A DNA stretch of 64,000 nt from Thermoplasmata archaeon (GTDB taxonomy: Archaea > Thermoplasmatota > Thermoplasmata > Lutacidiplasmatales > UBA184): the NCBI GenBank assembly GCA_021796385.1, contig JAJYXQ010000030.1:60607-124606 (forward strand), written 5' to 3'. The notes beneath the pieces are model-generated. The model worked only from the letters and a program-made list of their open reading frames with translations, was not told the DNA's origin and did not search any database. A program made the position numbers and the translations under genes. This document shows positions 39,794-49,188 of the stretch, piece by piece (within the stretch, counting starts at the first letter, position 1; each line of letters starts with the position of its first letter).

Positions 39794-40443
39794 ACCTTAC
39801 CTCCCGAGTTGGTCCCCTCTCGTACCAGCGTCTCCAGGTACAGCGCCATGGCCACCTCCCCTCGGGTCCGCTCGATCAGGTTCCGGGCGCTATCCTGCTT
39901 GTGTTTGAGGGCCATGACCGCTCGGGGAGCGTCGAAGTGCATAAGAACGGAAAGTACCTCATCCATTTTCCCAAGGTAGGACTCGGCGACTTTGGGTTGA
40001 CCCCGGGAGAGTGAGGTGACGGCCAGCCGGCGCATCTCTCCGACCAGATCGGAAAGTCCCAACAGATACGCCACAGGCCCGACCCTGAGCGATCTAGGCG
40101 AGGGAAAAGTACTTCCACTAACGAGCGCCCAGAGCAACGCTGCCTCCACGGACTCCTGAAGCGCCACCTCCACCACCTCATCGGCCAACATTCCGGCCCG
40201 CTCGGCCTCTTCCACCAAACGCCTCCGGGTCTGCGCGATCTGATTTGCCTGGACAGCCGGTGTCTCTCCCGCATGTATCCTCCGCATCATCTGTTGACTC
40301 GCCTGGCGCAGTTCCCGTGAGAGGTCCTGGACGCGGTCGCGGGTATTCACGAGTTCCCGTAACTCGAGTTCGAGGGAGCTCCGGATCGATTCCGACACAA
40401 GGCCGTGGGACCGCTTAACGGAATTGGGTAAAGATCTGGTCAT
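39790..40443 (-). CDS. Translin-family protein
   Basis: TRDRVQDLSRELRQASQQMMRRIHAG ... EEAERAGMLADEVVEVALQESVEAALLWALVSG...VAYLLGLSDLVGEMRRLAVTSL...FDAPRAVMALKHKQDSARNLIERTRGEVA. Confidence 0.88.
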   Translation of the reverse strand: MTRSLPNSVKRSHGLVSESIRSSLELELRELVNTRDRVQDLSRELRQASQQMMRRIHAGETPAVQANQIAQTRRRLVEEAERAGMLADEVVEVALQESVEAALLWALVSGSTFPSPRSLRVGPVAYLLGLSDLVGEMRRLAVTSLSRGQPKVAESYLGKMDEVLSVLMHFDAPRAVMALKHKQDSARNLIERTRGEVAMALYLETLVREGTNSGGKV

Positions 40444-40714
40444 CCTCTCCTCCGTACAACAATCCCAACCGAACCCCGGCATCGATCCAACCGTGGGCGT
40501 AACTTACTGCGGCCAGCGCGCGAGGTGCGTCCCCCTGGCCCTGAAAGTGCAAGGCGTCGGCGTAGTATGTCTGTGCCATCTTCAGCATGTCTTCAGCCCC
40601 TCCCTGTAAAAAAGAGCGGGATGGGGGCACGATCTTCACCTTCTCGAGAGCGATGCGAGTTATCTCGAGGTACTTTAGTAACCGCTCTTCAAGGGAAGCA
40701 CCGGGTACTGACAT
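40415..40714 (-). CDS. DUF357-family protein
   Basis: MLKMAQTYYADALHFQGQGDAPRALAAVSYAHGWIDAGVRLGLL; upstream of translin gene. Confidence 0.8.
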   Translation of the reverse strand: MSVPGASLEERLLKYLEITRIALEKVKIVPPSRSFLQGGAEDMLKMAQTYYADALHFQGQGDAPRALAAVSYAHGWIDAGVRLGLLYGGEDDQIFTQFR

Positions 40715-40723
40715 GCCTCCCTT

Positions 40724-41374
40724 CTAGGCCTTCTTGGAAAGCTTGGCCCAGTCCTTCAGGAATCTTTCGAGGCCCACATCAGTGAGACTGTGGTGCGGCA
40801 GCTTTTCCATGACGTTGAAGGGGACTGTGCAAATGTCAGCCCCGATCATGGCGGCTTCTTTGACATGGATTGGATGTCGCACAGAGGCCACCAAGATCTC
40901 AGTCTTGAAGGAATAATTGTCGTATATCGTCTTGATCTCCTCGATGATCTCCATCCCGGTCTGCCCGATGTCATCGAGCCTTCCGATGAATGGGCTCACG
41001 AAGGCAGCCCCCACCTTGGCCGCCAACAAGGCTTGCAAGGACGAGAAAACGAGCGTCATGTTGACGCGGATGCCCTCGGATGAGAGGGCTTTGGTTGCTT
41101 TCAACCCTTCGGTGATCATGGGGATCTTCACATAGATGTTCTTGTGGATCTTGGCCAGTTTGCGTCCTTCTGCGACCATCTCGGGGGATGTGGTCGAGAC
41201 CACCTCAGCAGAGATGGGACCATTGACGATGGTCGAGATCTCCCGGAGCACCTCCGTAAAATCGCGCCCTTCCTTGGCGACCAGGGAGGGGTTTGTGGTG
41301 ACCCCATCGAGGATGCCCCAGTCGGCGGCGGTTCGGATCTCACTGACGTTGGCAGTGTCGAGAAACAGCTTCAT
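40724..41374 (-). CDS. tal: Transaldolase / fructose-6-phosphate aldolase-like
   Basis: [93 protein letters not shown]. Confidence 0.95.
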   Translation of the reverse strand: MKLFLDTANVSEIRTAADWGILDGVTTNPSLVAKEGRDFTEVLREISTIVNGPISAEVVSTTSPEMVAEGRKLAKIHKNIYVKIPMITEGLKATKALSSEGIRVNMTLVFSSLQALLAAKVGAAFVSPFIGRLDDIGQTGMEIIEEIKTIYDNYSFKTEILVASVRHPIHVKEAAMIGADICTVPFNVMEKLPHHSLTDVGLERFLKDWAKLSKKA

Positions 41375-41820
41375 CAAGGAGGGGAGGACCGACGTGCCCA
41401 TAAGGGTTTCACTTTCCAATTTTACGGGTCACGTATCAAAGCCCGCCGGTGCGCGGGGCCATCTCAAGCGAGCAACGAGGGTCCAACGAAGAACCCTACC
41501 CACACTTTTGGCCTCAAGAGGCATAGCTATTGTTTACTGGAAGACTCTTTCAAATTCCTGCTGATTCTTGTCCCAGACAAGCTTGCGGACCCGAGTCTGC
41601 ATTCCGCGCATTTCCGTGGATAATCTACAGTGGTGGGTTGCGGTTCGTGTCAGAGTTAGTTCCAGAAATCAACTGTGAAACCAAGACTTCGGGTCCCAAA
41701 AGCCAAGGGACCCACGTCATCAGGGCACGGAACGTCCACATTCGGTTAGGGCGGACCGCCGGAGGCGATCCAAACCTAGGCGACCCAGAACGAGAGCGCT
41801 ACCCGGTAGTGCACGCCGCT

Positions 41821-42606
41821 TTAGGAGCTGTGCTGCCGCTTCTGGCGGGTGGCAGATACCTTCTCGTGCAGCTTTTGAACGTTCTCATTCACTTGTGTCA
41901 TGCTGGACAAGTGGTTCTTGAGACTGTTGAGGTGTTCCTGCAACTGGTCTTCTAAGGTGACGAGTTGTCGCTCCTTCTCGTCAACTGATTGGAGCCGGGA
42001 ATCCAAGGTCTTTTCAAGCTGAGCCAAGCGGTCCTCCTCATCGAGCAGTTCGCGCTCCTTTACGCGGAGGCGTTCTTCAAGAGACTTGGCCGCGTCCTCC
42101 CGCTCGATGACGCCGCGAAGGCGGCGACGGATCTCATCCGAGGAGTCGCTTCCACCGCGGGAGGATGGTTCAGGTTTCCATGTCCTTGCCGGTTCCGGCG
42201 CCTGGACAGGGGCGGGTTTTACCTCTTCGACAGGAGCGGCGGTCTCGATCTTGGGAGCGGGTGGCGTAGGCGCCGGTGTAGGAGCGCTGACAGGAGGTGC
42301 GGGAGCAGGACTGGACTCGACACGTGCTGGTTCCGGCTCCTTCACTGGTTCGCCCATGGCCTGGCGACCCAATGGGGTGACTCGTATCTTTCGGTTCGGT
42401 GTGCCGTGTGGATCGGGATGTAGAAAACCCTTGGTCTCGAGCTGGTGTAGGGCGATCGAGAGCTGGCTGATGGTGATACCGCTAAGCACCGTACCGAGGC
42501 CCTCCATGTAATCCTCGTATCGAAGACCGTCATCACCGGCGCGCTCAATGCTGAACTTGAGGACCTTTTCGGCTACAGGACTTAGATCGCTGGAACTGCT
42601 TGCCAT
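41821..42606 (-). CDS. wHTH, Pro/Ala-rich linker, coiled-coil protein
   Basis: N-terminal wHTH-like region ending FLHPDPHGTPNRKIRVTPLGRQAM; PAP-rich linker; heptad-rich C-terminus. Confidence 0.7.
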   Translation of the reverse strand: MASSSSDLSPVAEKVLKFSIERAGDDGLRYEDYMEGLGTVLSGITISQLSIALHQLETKGFLHPDPHGTPNRKIRVTPLGRQAMGEPVKEPEPARVESSPAPAPPVSAPTPAPTPPAPKIETAAPVEEVKPAPVQAPEPARTWKPEPSSRGGSDSSDEIRRRLRGVIEREDAAKSLEERLRVKERELLDEEDRLAQLEKTLDSRLQSVDEKERQLVTLEDQLQEHLNSLKNHLSSMTQVNENVQKLHEKVSATRQKRQHSS

Positions 42607-42651
42607 CTCCGAATCACCTACTTCCTGAAGCGTCTGAGAAACAAAGAGACA

Positions 42652-43524
42652 TTAAGCTTTCACCTTCGACTTGAGGAGATCCCGTAAGGTCTTGAGGTCG
42701 GTCTCGTACGCAGCATAGGGATGCGCTGCGTCCCCGTCAAGAGGAGTTTCGAGCACTCCGGGGACCCGGCGGAAGTGGGGGTCTGTAAGGAATCGGTGGA
42801 ACGGGGAACTTCCAATTTGGCCGAGCCCGATGTTGGCGTGACGGTCTTTATGGGACCCCAAGGGAAAGAGGGCATCGTTCAGATGGAAGAACTCCACCTT
42901 CTCGAGACCGATCGTGGACCCGATATGCTCCATCAATTGGTCATAACCCGCTTGGGAGCGAAAATCGATTCCCGAGGCAAAGACGTGGCATGTGTCAACG
43001 CAAAACCCGACCCTTGCGGGCGAGTCCACTCGGTGACCGATCTCTGCGAGCTCTTCGAATGTCTGACCGAGCGTGCTTCCCGCCCCGGCGGATATCTCCA
43101 AGATGAGGTGGGTCTTCGCGGACTTCGTCGCATCCAAGGCATGCTGGGCTCCCTCGACTATGTTCTCGATTCCCCGTTCCTTCCCGGACCCCACGTGCGC
43201 CCCCGGGTGGAGGATGACGCCTACGGCATCGAGCATCTCGGCCCGTTGCAACTCTTCCACCAAGGCGCCTCGGGAAGCTTGCTGGAGCTTCGGGTCCGAC
43301 GAGCCGAGGTTGATGAGGTAAGAGGCATGCACTCCGACGGCCTTGATCGCGCATTTCTCCTTGCTTGTTCGGAATGCTTGAGCCACTTCCGGAAGCAGGG
43401 GGGGGGCTCTCCATTGCCTCTGGTTCTTGGAGAATATTTGCATGACCTCGCAACCCAACCGGTGGGCAGTCTCGGGGGCCTTCTCAATCCCACCTGAGAT
43501 GCCGATGTGAGCACCTAGCAGCAT
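42652..43524 (-). CDS. nfo: Endonuclease IV
   Basis: MLLGAHIGISGGIEKAPETAHRLGCEVMQIFSKNQRQW, LILEISAGAGSTLGQTFEEL, VGFCVDTCHVFASG, FFHLNDALFPLGSHKDRHANIGLGQIG. Confidence 0.95.
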   Translation of the reverse strand: MLLGAHIGISGGIEKAPETAHRLGCEVMQIFSKNQRQWRAPPLLPEVAQAFRTSKEKCAIKAVGVHASYLINLGSSDPKLQQASRGALVEELQRAEMLDAVGVILHPGAHVGSGKERGIENIVEGAQHALDATKSAKTHLILEISAGAGSTLGQTFEELAEIGHRVDSPARVGFCVDTCHVFASGIDFRSQAGYDQLMEHIGSTIGLEKVEFFHLNDALFPLGSHKDRHANIGLGQIGSSPFHRFLTDPHFRRVPGVLETPLDGDAAHPYAAYETDLKTLRDLLKSKVKA

Positions 43525-43690
43525 GCTGGCGGGGAATAGGGGTGGGGTAGAAAAGTCCATCGTAGAGAAAGAAGGCTTCGGAAGCGTAAGCGACTCGGAA
43601 GAGTTCGTGGAAGTCTAAGGTGCACCCCCTAGCCTAAGCCCTCGTTCAGGTCGGACCCCGGGTGAAGTCAGCATTATAGGGCTCACCTAC

Positions 43691-44581
43691 ATGTGTCGGA
43701 AAGTGTCCGCAATCTCTCCGCCATGTCCCAAATGCAAGGATGGCCTCATGGTGAAGGACAGGGTAAAGGGCTGGCATTGCCCAAAGTGCGGCTATGCCCC
43801 CTTCATTGAGGAGCACAAGAGTGCGCCGGCACCGAGCCCGCCACCGAGCGCGATGCCCGTGCCAGCTCAGTTTCCAGCCACCCCACCTTCCGCGGGGCAA
43901 CCCCTTCCGCCGTCACCCGGTCCCTCCGTGACCGTGGGTCCTGCTCCTCGACTGACACCTCCACTTCCGTCACCTGTGGAACCCGCCCCACGCACTCTTT
44001 TCCAGTACCCGGAGCGTCAGGCATACTACGATAGACAGTCTTGGGTCGAGGCCGGGAAGGGTCTCCGTTTTTCTCGGATCATCCCATTGAGCGTCCTCCC
44101 GCCCGGAGAGCCGGTGAAAATGCAAGTCCTCGTGCTCAATGCAAGTAACACCCCCATTGCCGCCACATACTACGTGTCCCTAACGAACCCCAACATGCAA
44201 GGCATGCGACTCTCAGGGGAAACGATGGACATCCCCCCAGGGTACGTCTTCGATGTGTTGCACGCCATCACGACGACGTTTCTGCCCGGCGACTACTCTT
44301 TGACCCTGTTCTGTCTTCCCCACCCACCATCCCTAGGTCCGGGAGGGGCTCGGCCGTCGACTGCCGGGGCTTACGGACCCGGGCCAACACCGCTGATGGT
44401 ACTGGATGGCAGCATTCCCCCGGGCCTTCCGGGCCTCTATGGGGTCTTCCGGGTACGCACCGCATTGACCTGTCCGAACTGCCGAGGGGCGCTCATTTGG
44501 GTGCAAGATGGGACCGGCGGGAAGCCTAGGGCTTGGGTTTGTGGGCGCTGTGGGTTCCGTCTCGAGTCCGGGATGCTGTAG
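43691..44581 (+). CDS. Protein with zinc ribbons at both termini flanking a beta-rich domain
   Basis: N-term CPKCKDGLMVKDRVKGWHCPKCGY; Pro-rich linker; C-term CPNCRGALIWVQDGTGGKPRAWVCGRCGF. Confidence 0.75.
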   Translation: MCRKVSAISPPCPKCKDGLMVKDRVKGWHCPKCGYAPFIEEHKSAPAPSPPPSAMPVPAQFPATPPSAGQPLPPSPGPSVTVGPAPRLTPPLPSPVEPAPRTLFQYPERQAYYDRQSWVEAGKGLRFSRIIPLSVLPPGEPVKMQVLVLNASNTPIAATYYVSLTNPNMQGMRLSGETMDIPPGYVFDVLHAITTTFLPGDYSLTLFCLPHPPSLGPGGARPSTAGAYGPGPTPLMVLDGSIPPGLPGLYGVFRVRTALTCPNCRGALIWVQDGTGGKPRAWVCGRCGFRLESGML

Positions 44582-44834
44582 CCAGGGAACGCTCTGCCGT
44601 GTCCAGACACGAGAGTAGGTCATCCAAACTCCGCAGTAGTTCCGGTAGGTTCCTCGCGTCTAGCGTGATGGATAACTGATCCCGTGCTTGCGTGGTCTTA
44701 GCGAACCCCGCGTTATCGGAATGGATGGATCGCGCGAGGATCTCAGCCGTTGCAGGGTCCGGGCATGTCCGTTGGAGACGAATGCGGGGTCGGACCTCAC
44801 TGTCTCTCTGTTGGCCTATCCCGTCCGTGGTCAT
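44526..44834 (-). CDS. pcc1: KEOPS subunit Pcc1-like protein
   Basis: IRLQRTCPDPATAEILARSIHSDNAGFAKTTQARDQLSITLDARNLPELLRSLDDLLSCLDTAERSL resembles Pcc1; start trimmed to MTTDG. Confidence 0.7.
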   Translation of the reverse strand: MTTDGIGQQRDSEVRPRIRLQRTCPDPATAEILARSIHSDNAGFAKTTQARDQLSITLDARNLPELLRSLDDLLSCLDTAERSLATASRTRDGTHSAHKPKP

Positions 44835-47014
44835 TATGCCCAAGCGAGCGGCGCATCGTAGGTGAGGTCCATGTTGACCGCTCCACCAGACGTGGTGGCC
44901 ACACATCCGATCATCGCCGTGCCCCCAGAGGAAAGGAAGGAGACGGTACCGTTCGTCGTGAGATTGGCTTGGGAACCAGGAACGAGTGAGGTGATGGCGG
45001 TGTTCTGGTACGCGATCGCCTTAGGTAACTGCAGGACCACCACCCATACCGGGGTCCCGCTCCACCACTGAACATTCACTTTCTCAAGAGGAAGGGAGAC
45101 ATTGTGCAGGAAGGGCCAGGGATCAGACTCGATCTGATTGACGTTGAGGTAGAGGGCACATTTCATGTCGATCGTGTAGGTCGTTTGGACCACGGGAACC
45201 AGAGTCGTGGCGAGTACGATACCGAGGACCAGGACAAAAACGACAAGGAGGGACCCGGCACGGGAAACGGTCCTCTGCACCGGGACTTCGGCGAGGCCCA
45301 GTGCCTGTGCCACTTCGGATACCCTCTTTCTGGGGGCCGTGATACCTTTCCATGAGACCCCCTGATCGCGCGTTCCACTGGTCGATGGATGAGAATACGG
45401 GTCCCGGATGAACTCGACATCGCCCACGTCCGCCATTCCTTCGACCCACCCCTGTCGGAGAGCGACTGAGCGAACTTCACCGAGCGGCAGTTGATTGGTC
45501 CTCCCCTCCCGGGGGAATGTCGAGATCACATGCCGGTCGGTGAGGAGATATTGCGTCCGGAGCCCATAGGCGATGGAAAAGGCCAGCGGGAGCAAAACGG
45601 CGACGGCCAACAAGTACTCAAGGATCACGGAATTCCCGCTCCCGAAGAACCATGCAAAGATCATGACGGGGGGTACAATGACTGTCAAGCTGAGCAGGAT
45701 GTGTCCCGGCCATGATGGCAACACCTTCCACCATCTTCGTGCCCCTAGGAGGACGAACACATACCCCGCGATGGCAGAGCCTAGCGTAACGAAAAGAGTA
45801 AGTTCCAATGCTTGCAGGATCGAACCCTTGCTGCCCAGGGTGAGATTCTGCATCAGACCAGCGAATTGCATCGTGAGGTAGTAGTTGGAGAACCCGAACA
45901 AGAACAGGCCTAGGCCAACATAGAAGAGTGCACGCAGTTGGAGTATATGGACGATGGAGGGGCGTGCATACACTTGGATCTTCTCACTTCCTAGCCATGG
46001 TTGCGACGATATCTTGCGGAAAGCCCGCGGAGACGGTACTATTGCGAAATAGAGGACGGCAACCCAGGCATCGATCGCTAAGATGCCAAGGACCTCCCCG
46101 ACCGCACCGGGCGGGCTGCCGAGGCCGCCTGTGACACCGGCAAAGAAGATCAGGACCCCGGTGATAACGGTCAAGGAGCCAAGAACCAATCTCGCTCCTG
46201 CCCCGGTCCGGCTGGTGGGGGACAGGGCATGGGCCAAGAAGGCCAACACGCCAGCGATGAGAGCGACAATCCCTACGATGACCCCCACGGGCGCCAATCC
46301 TCGAGAGAGTCCCAAGGGAACGATGACACCGGAAAAAAGCGGAAGCAAGAAAATACCGATCGCCAGTCCCACAAGAGCGACGATCCATCCCGACAATCTC
46401 CGGGAGGCTACGAAGTTTGCAAGGGTACCGCTGAGAACCACAAAGAAACCATATGCTACCAGAACCATTCCCCAGTACCAGGGCAACACGGGATGGCCGA
46501 AGGCCGCTGCGATCAGGGCGTAAAAGAGCAATGTGCCTATGGCCAGAGCTACCATACCCCGACCAAGCGGGAGGCGCCCTTCCCGGTAAAGACCGAACCC
46601 CCACAAGAAGATGCTGATCAGGGACTGGAGAAAGAACCAGAGAGAGAACACCACGTGAAAGGTCTCAAGTTGACCCGGGGTCTGGTGAAAGACCCCAATG
46701 AGGACGAGCAGGATACCGGATAGGATGAAGGAGAGACTGCCGGCCTTCTCGAATCGGTTCCTTGAAACCAGATAGAGGTAGACGGCGAAGGCGGCGATGA
46801 TGAGGCCGGCCGGGACCATGCCCACGTAATCATAGACCCACGCGTACGGGGTCAGGGTGGGATCCCCCATGTAGCTCAGGGCTCCACCCGAACTCGCCGT
46901 CCAGTTCCACCAGGGGTTGAGATGGACGCAGATCAAGATGACCACCCAGGCGTAGATGGCGCCGATCGGCCCGATGAGGTAGCCCCTTTTTGCCATTCCG
47001 CTCGATGCACTCAT
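44834..47014 (-). CDS. Module gene A: multipass DUF998-like membrane domain fused to bacterial-PH-like domain and extracellular C-terminal domain
   Basis: N-term WWNWTASSGGALSYMGDPTLTPYAWVYDYVGMVPAGL; PH-like region QYLLTDRHVISTFPREGRTNQLPLGEVRSVALRQG; C-term WWSGTPVWVVVLQLPKAIAYQNTAITSL. Confidence 0.75.
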   Translation of the reverse strand: MSASSGMAKRGYLIGPIGAIYAWVVILICVHLNPWWNWTASSGGALSYMGDPTLTPYAWVYDYVGMVPAGLIIAAFAVYLYLVSRNRFEKAGSLSFILSGILLVLIGVFHQTPGQLETFHVVFSLWFFLQSLISIFLWGFGLYREGRLPLGRGMVALAIGTLLFYALIAAAFGHPVLPWYWGMVLVAYGFFVVLSGTLANFVASRRLSGWIVALVGLAIGIFLLPLFSGVIVPLGLSRGLAPVGVIVGIVALIAGVLAFLAHALSPTSRTGAGARLVLGSLTVITGVLIFFAGVTGGLGSPPGAVGEVLGILAIDAWVAVLYFAIVPSPRAFRKISSQPWLGSEKIQVYARPSIVHILQLRALFYVGLGLFLFGFSNYYLTMQFAGLMQNLTLGSKGSILQALELTLFVTLGSAIAGYVFVLLGARRWWKVLPSWPGHILLSLTVIVPPVMIFAWFFGSGNSVILEYLLAVAVLLPLAFSIAYGLRTQYLLTDRHVISTFPREGRTNQLPLGEVRSVALRQGWVEGMADVGDVEFIRDPYSHPSTSGTRDQGVSWKGITAPRKRVSEVAQALGLAEVPVQRTVSRAGSLLVVFVLVLGIVLATTLVPVVQTTYTIDMKCALYLNVNQIESDPWPFLHNVSLPLEKVNVQWWSGTPVWVVVLQLPKAIAYQNTAITSLVPGSQANLTTNGTVSFLSSGGTAMIGCVATTSGGAVNMDLTYDAPLAWA

Positions 47015-47496
47015 GTCTTAGGTTAGGGAACAGGATTCCGGGGTAAGAACTTGACTTGAGTTGCGGCTGGAAAGTGCTCCACCTCATTGCACAACCCGTA
47101 AAGGGCGGCTGTGGCCTTGGACGTGTTCCGGCGGGTGCGGTCCCCGAGTTCACTGAAAGAATTCCCAAGGGAGATGCAGTGACCTTGGTTGAAGTACCCC
47201 TCATACGCGTCCGACTCCCAGCAACAATCCGACAAGACGGGACGGAGCCAGAAAGCGGTCTTGGGGAAGGCGATCAATATCTTTGCCCAGCGAACACTGG
47301 AAAGCGCGGCAGGTCCTGGGAAGGACTCGCCAGACTCGCCCGTCGCCTTAACCTGCCCATCCATTCCCGGTGAGGGAGCTTAACGACTCCGAGACTTAAC
47401 AGTTCCGCTCGCTCCTTCCCACCGGTGATCCGGGTATCGCACGGTGCGTGAGGAGTGCTACCTTATATCTTCCGAAGTGAATGCCGTCCTTCAAGG

Positions 47497-49146
47497 ATGG
47501 TACGCAGGTCCGTCGTTCTGGCCATCGCACTGGGTATGGTGCTGGGAAGCTTCTATCCCGTGGCGAATTGGAACTTGTCTACACTATCACCCGGAGTTTC
47601 TCCTTCCGAGAACGTCTTGACCCGAGCGGAGTCCGCCCTCGCAGCCGGCGCAGGACCGGCCAATGGCAATGCGCTCACCTGCGCTTCCATCGGAACTTTG
47701 AGCGCCGGATGCGCCATCGCGTCTCCGAAAACGGCTGTGTCGGGAGGTGGCATCGGTTGGGGAAAGCTTTGTTCGTTCGACACCTGTCCGCCCCCGGCCC
47801 GCGGCGGGGCTGGATTGACCTACGATCCTGCGACCGGGTACGTCGTACTCTTTGGTGGGATCAAGGGACTTACTGCAGCGGCTGGCACCACGTTCAACGA
47901 CACCTGGCTCTTTCAGAACGGTGAGTGGAAGCGCCTCAACATATCGGGTCCCTCCCCGCGCCTTGGGGAGTACATGGCCTATGACTACAAAGATGGTTAC
48001 ATCCTTCTCTTTGGTGGCGGTCCCTATCTGACCCTGAATGGTTCGCTCTATTATCACGACACCTGGGAATTCCAATCAGGCCACTGGAAGGAGTTGCACC
48101 CCGCGAGCTACCCATCGGCCAGGGGGCTCGGTGGGATGGTCTACGATGCTTCGGACGGGTATCTCCTCATGTTCGGTGGCATGAGCAGTCAAACCGACAT
48201 CCATAGTGACACTTGGACGTACTCTGGGGGGACGTGGGATAACATCACCTCCAGTCTTTCCGTTTCCCCTCCCCCCCTTCTCGCACCAGTCATGTCGTAC
48301 TATCCTCCCGCGTCGGAGGTGGTCGTATTCGGGGGGGCCACACCTGAACCGGGGTTCGAGTTCGGACAAGACCTCTCCGTGACATGGACATACTCTCACG
48401 GGGCTTGGAAGAACGTTTCCGCCACTTCGGGAACCCCCCCTGACGGTCGGATACTTGCGTCGATGGCATATGACGCCGCCCAAGGCTTCCTTGTCCTCTT
48501 CGGGGGTTGGAACACATCCACCGGAGCCCTCTATGGCGACACCTGGCTCTACTCGGGCGGGCACTGGGCGATCTACTTTGCCTCACCCACGCCTTCCCAA
48601 CACATCATCGGCGCATCCGCGATTTCGACAACCTCTACGGCGGGCCTCTTTTTCTTCGGGGGGATAGTCGGAAACTACTCGGCGTATTGGGCCACCAACG
48701 CCACATGGTCCTTTGGCCCTCCGCCTGCGAACGCCACGGTTACGATAACACCTCCGACCCCATTCGATGTCACCTTTGATATCGCTCCGAGGGCCTGCGA
48801 TGCGGTCTATTTCAACGGAACACAGGTCGAAAGTGGGGGACAGCTCTCGGTGATCCCCGAAGCCTACAGTGTGTTGGCCCCCACATGCCCTGGCTACTAC
48901 TTCGGCAGTTGGTACGTCTCTGGAGGGATCGAGCCAGCCTCAGCCTCCGCCTCAGATACCACTGTCAATGTGGTGGGAAACGGCACGCTTACTCTGTTCT
49001 ACCAACAATCTCCCACTCTGGACCAACCGAACGATCGATACCAGCTTCTCCCGGTCGACCTGACAGTGACCATCACGGCAATCGTCCTAGCCTCGGCGGC
49101 TCTCCTCTTCTTACGCGGCCGCTCCCAACGTAGGGCTTCTCACTAG
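47497..49146 (+). CDS. Module gene B: kelch-repeat surface protein with C-terminal TM
   Basis: Repeated YDPATGYVVLFGG...NDTWLFQNGEW; PGYYFGSWYVSGG C-terminal domain; TM LTVTITAIVLASAALLFL. Confidence 0.85.
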   Translation: MVRRSVVLAIALGMVLGSFYPVANWNLSTLSPGVSPSENVLTRAESALAAGAGPANGNALTCASIGTLSAGCAIASPKTAVSGGGIGWGKLCSFDTCPPPARGGAGLTYDPATGYVVLFGGIKGLTAAAGTTFNDTWLFQNGEWKRLNISGPSPRLGEYMAYDYKDGYILLFGGGPYLTLNGSLYYHDTWEFQSGHWKELHPASYPSARGLGGMVYDASDGYLLMFGGMSSQTDIHSDTWTYSGGTWDNITSSLSVSPPPLLAPVMSYYPPASEVVVFGGATPEPGFEFGQDLSVTWTYSHGAWKNVSATSGTPPDGRILASMAYDAAQGFLVLFGGWNTSTGALYGDTWLYSGGHWAIYFASPTPSQHIIGASAISTTSTAGLFFFGGIVGNYSAYWATNATWSFGPPPANATVTITPPTPFDVTFDIAPRACDAVYFNGTQVESGGQLSVIPEAYSVLAPTCPGYYFGSWYVSGGIEPASASASDTTVNVVGNGTLTLFYQQSPTLDQPNDRYQLLPVDLTVTITAIVLASAALLFLRGRSQRRASH

Positions 49147-49163
49147 GTCCGACCCACACCGGG

Positions 49164-49181
49164 TCCCCCTTCAGAGGGGGA
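49164..49181. terminator. Stem-loop between convergent B and C
   Basis: TCCCCCT-tcag-AGGGGGA. Confidence 0.45.
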
Positions 49182-49188
49182 AGTCAAA

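Noticed and set aside
41430-41820. Possible RNase P RNA, SRP RNA, tRNA or C/D sRNA in the gap downstream of gene 41821-42606 (upstream of tal)
   Set aside because: No conserved RNase P/SRP blocks, no cloverleaf with a GTTCGAATC loop; a tgatga...ctga pair on the minus strand is too weak to claim.
42721-43497. 258-aa plus-strand ORF
   Set aside because: Antisense to endonuclease IV.
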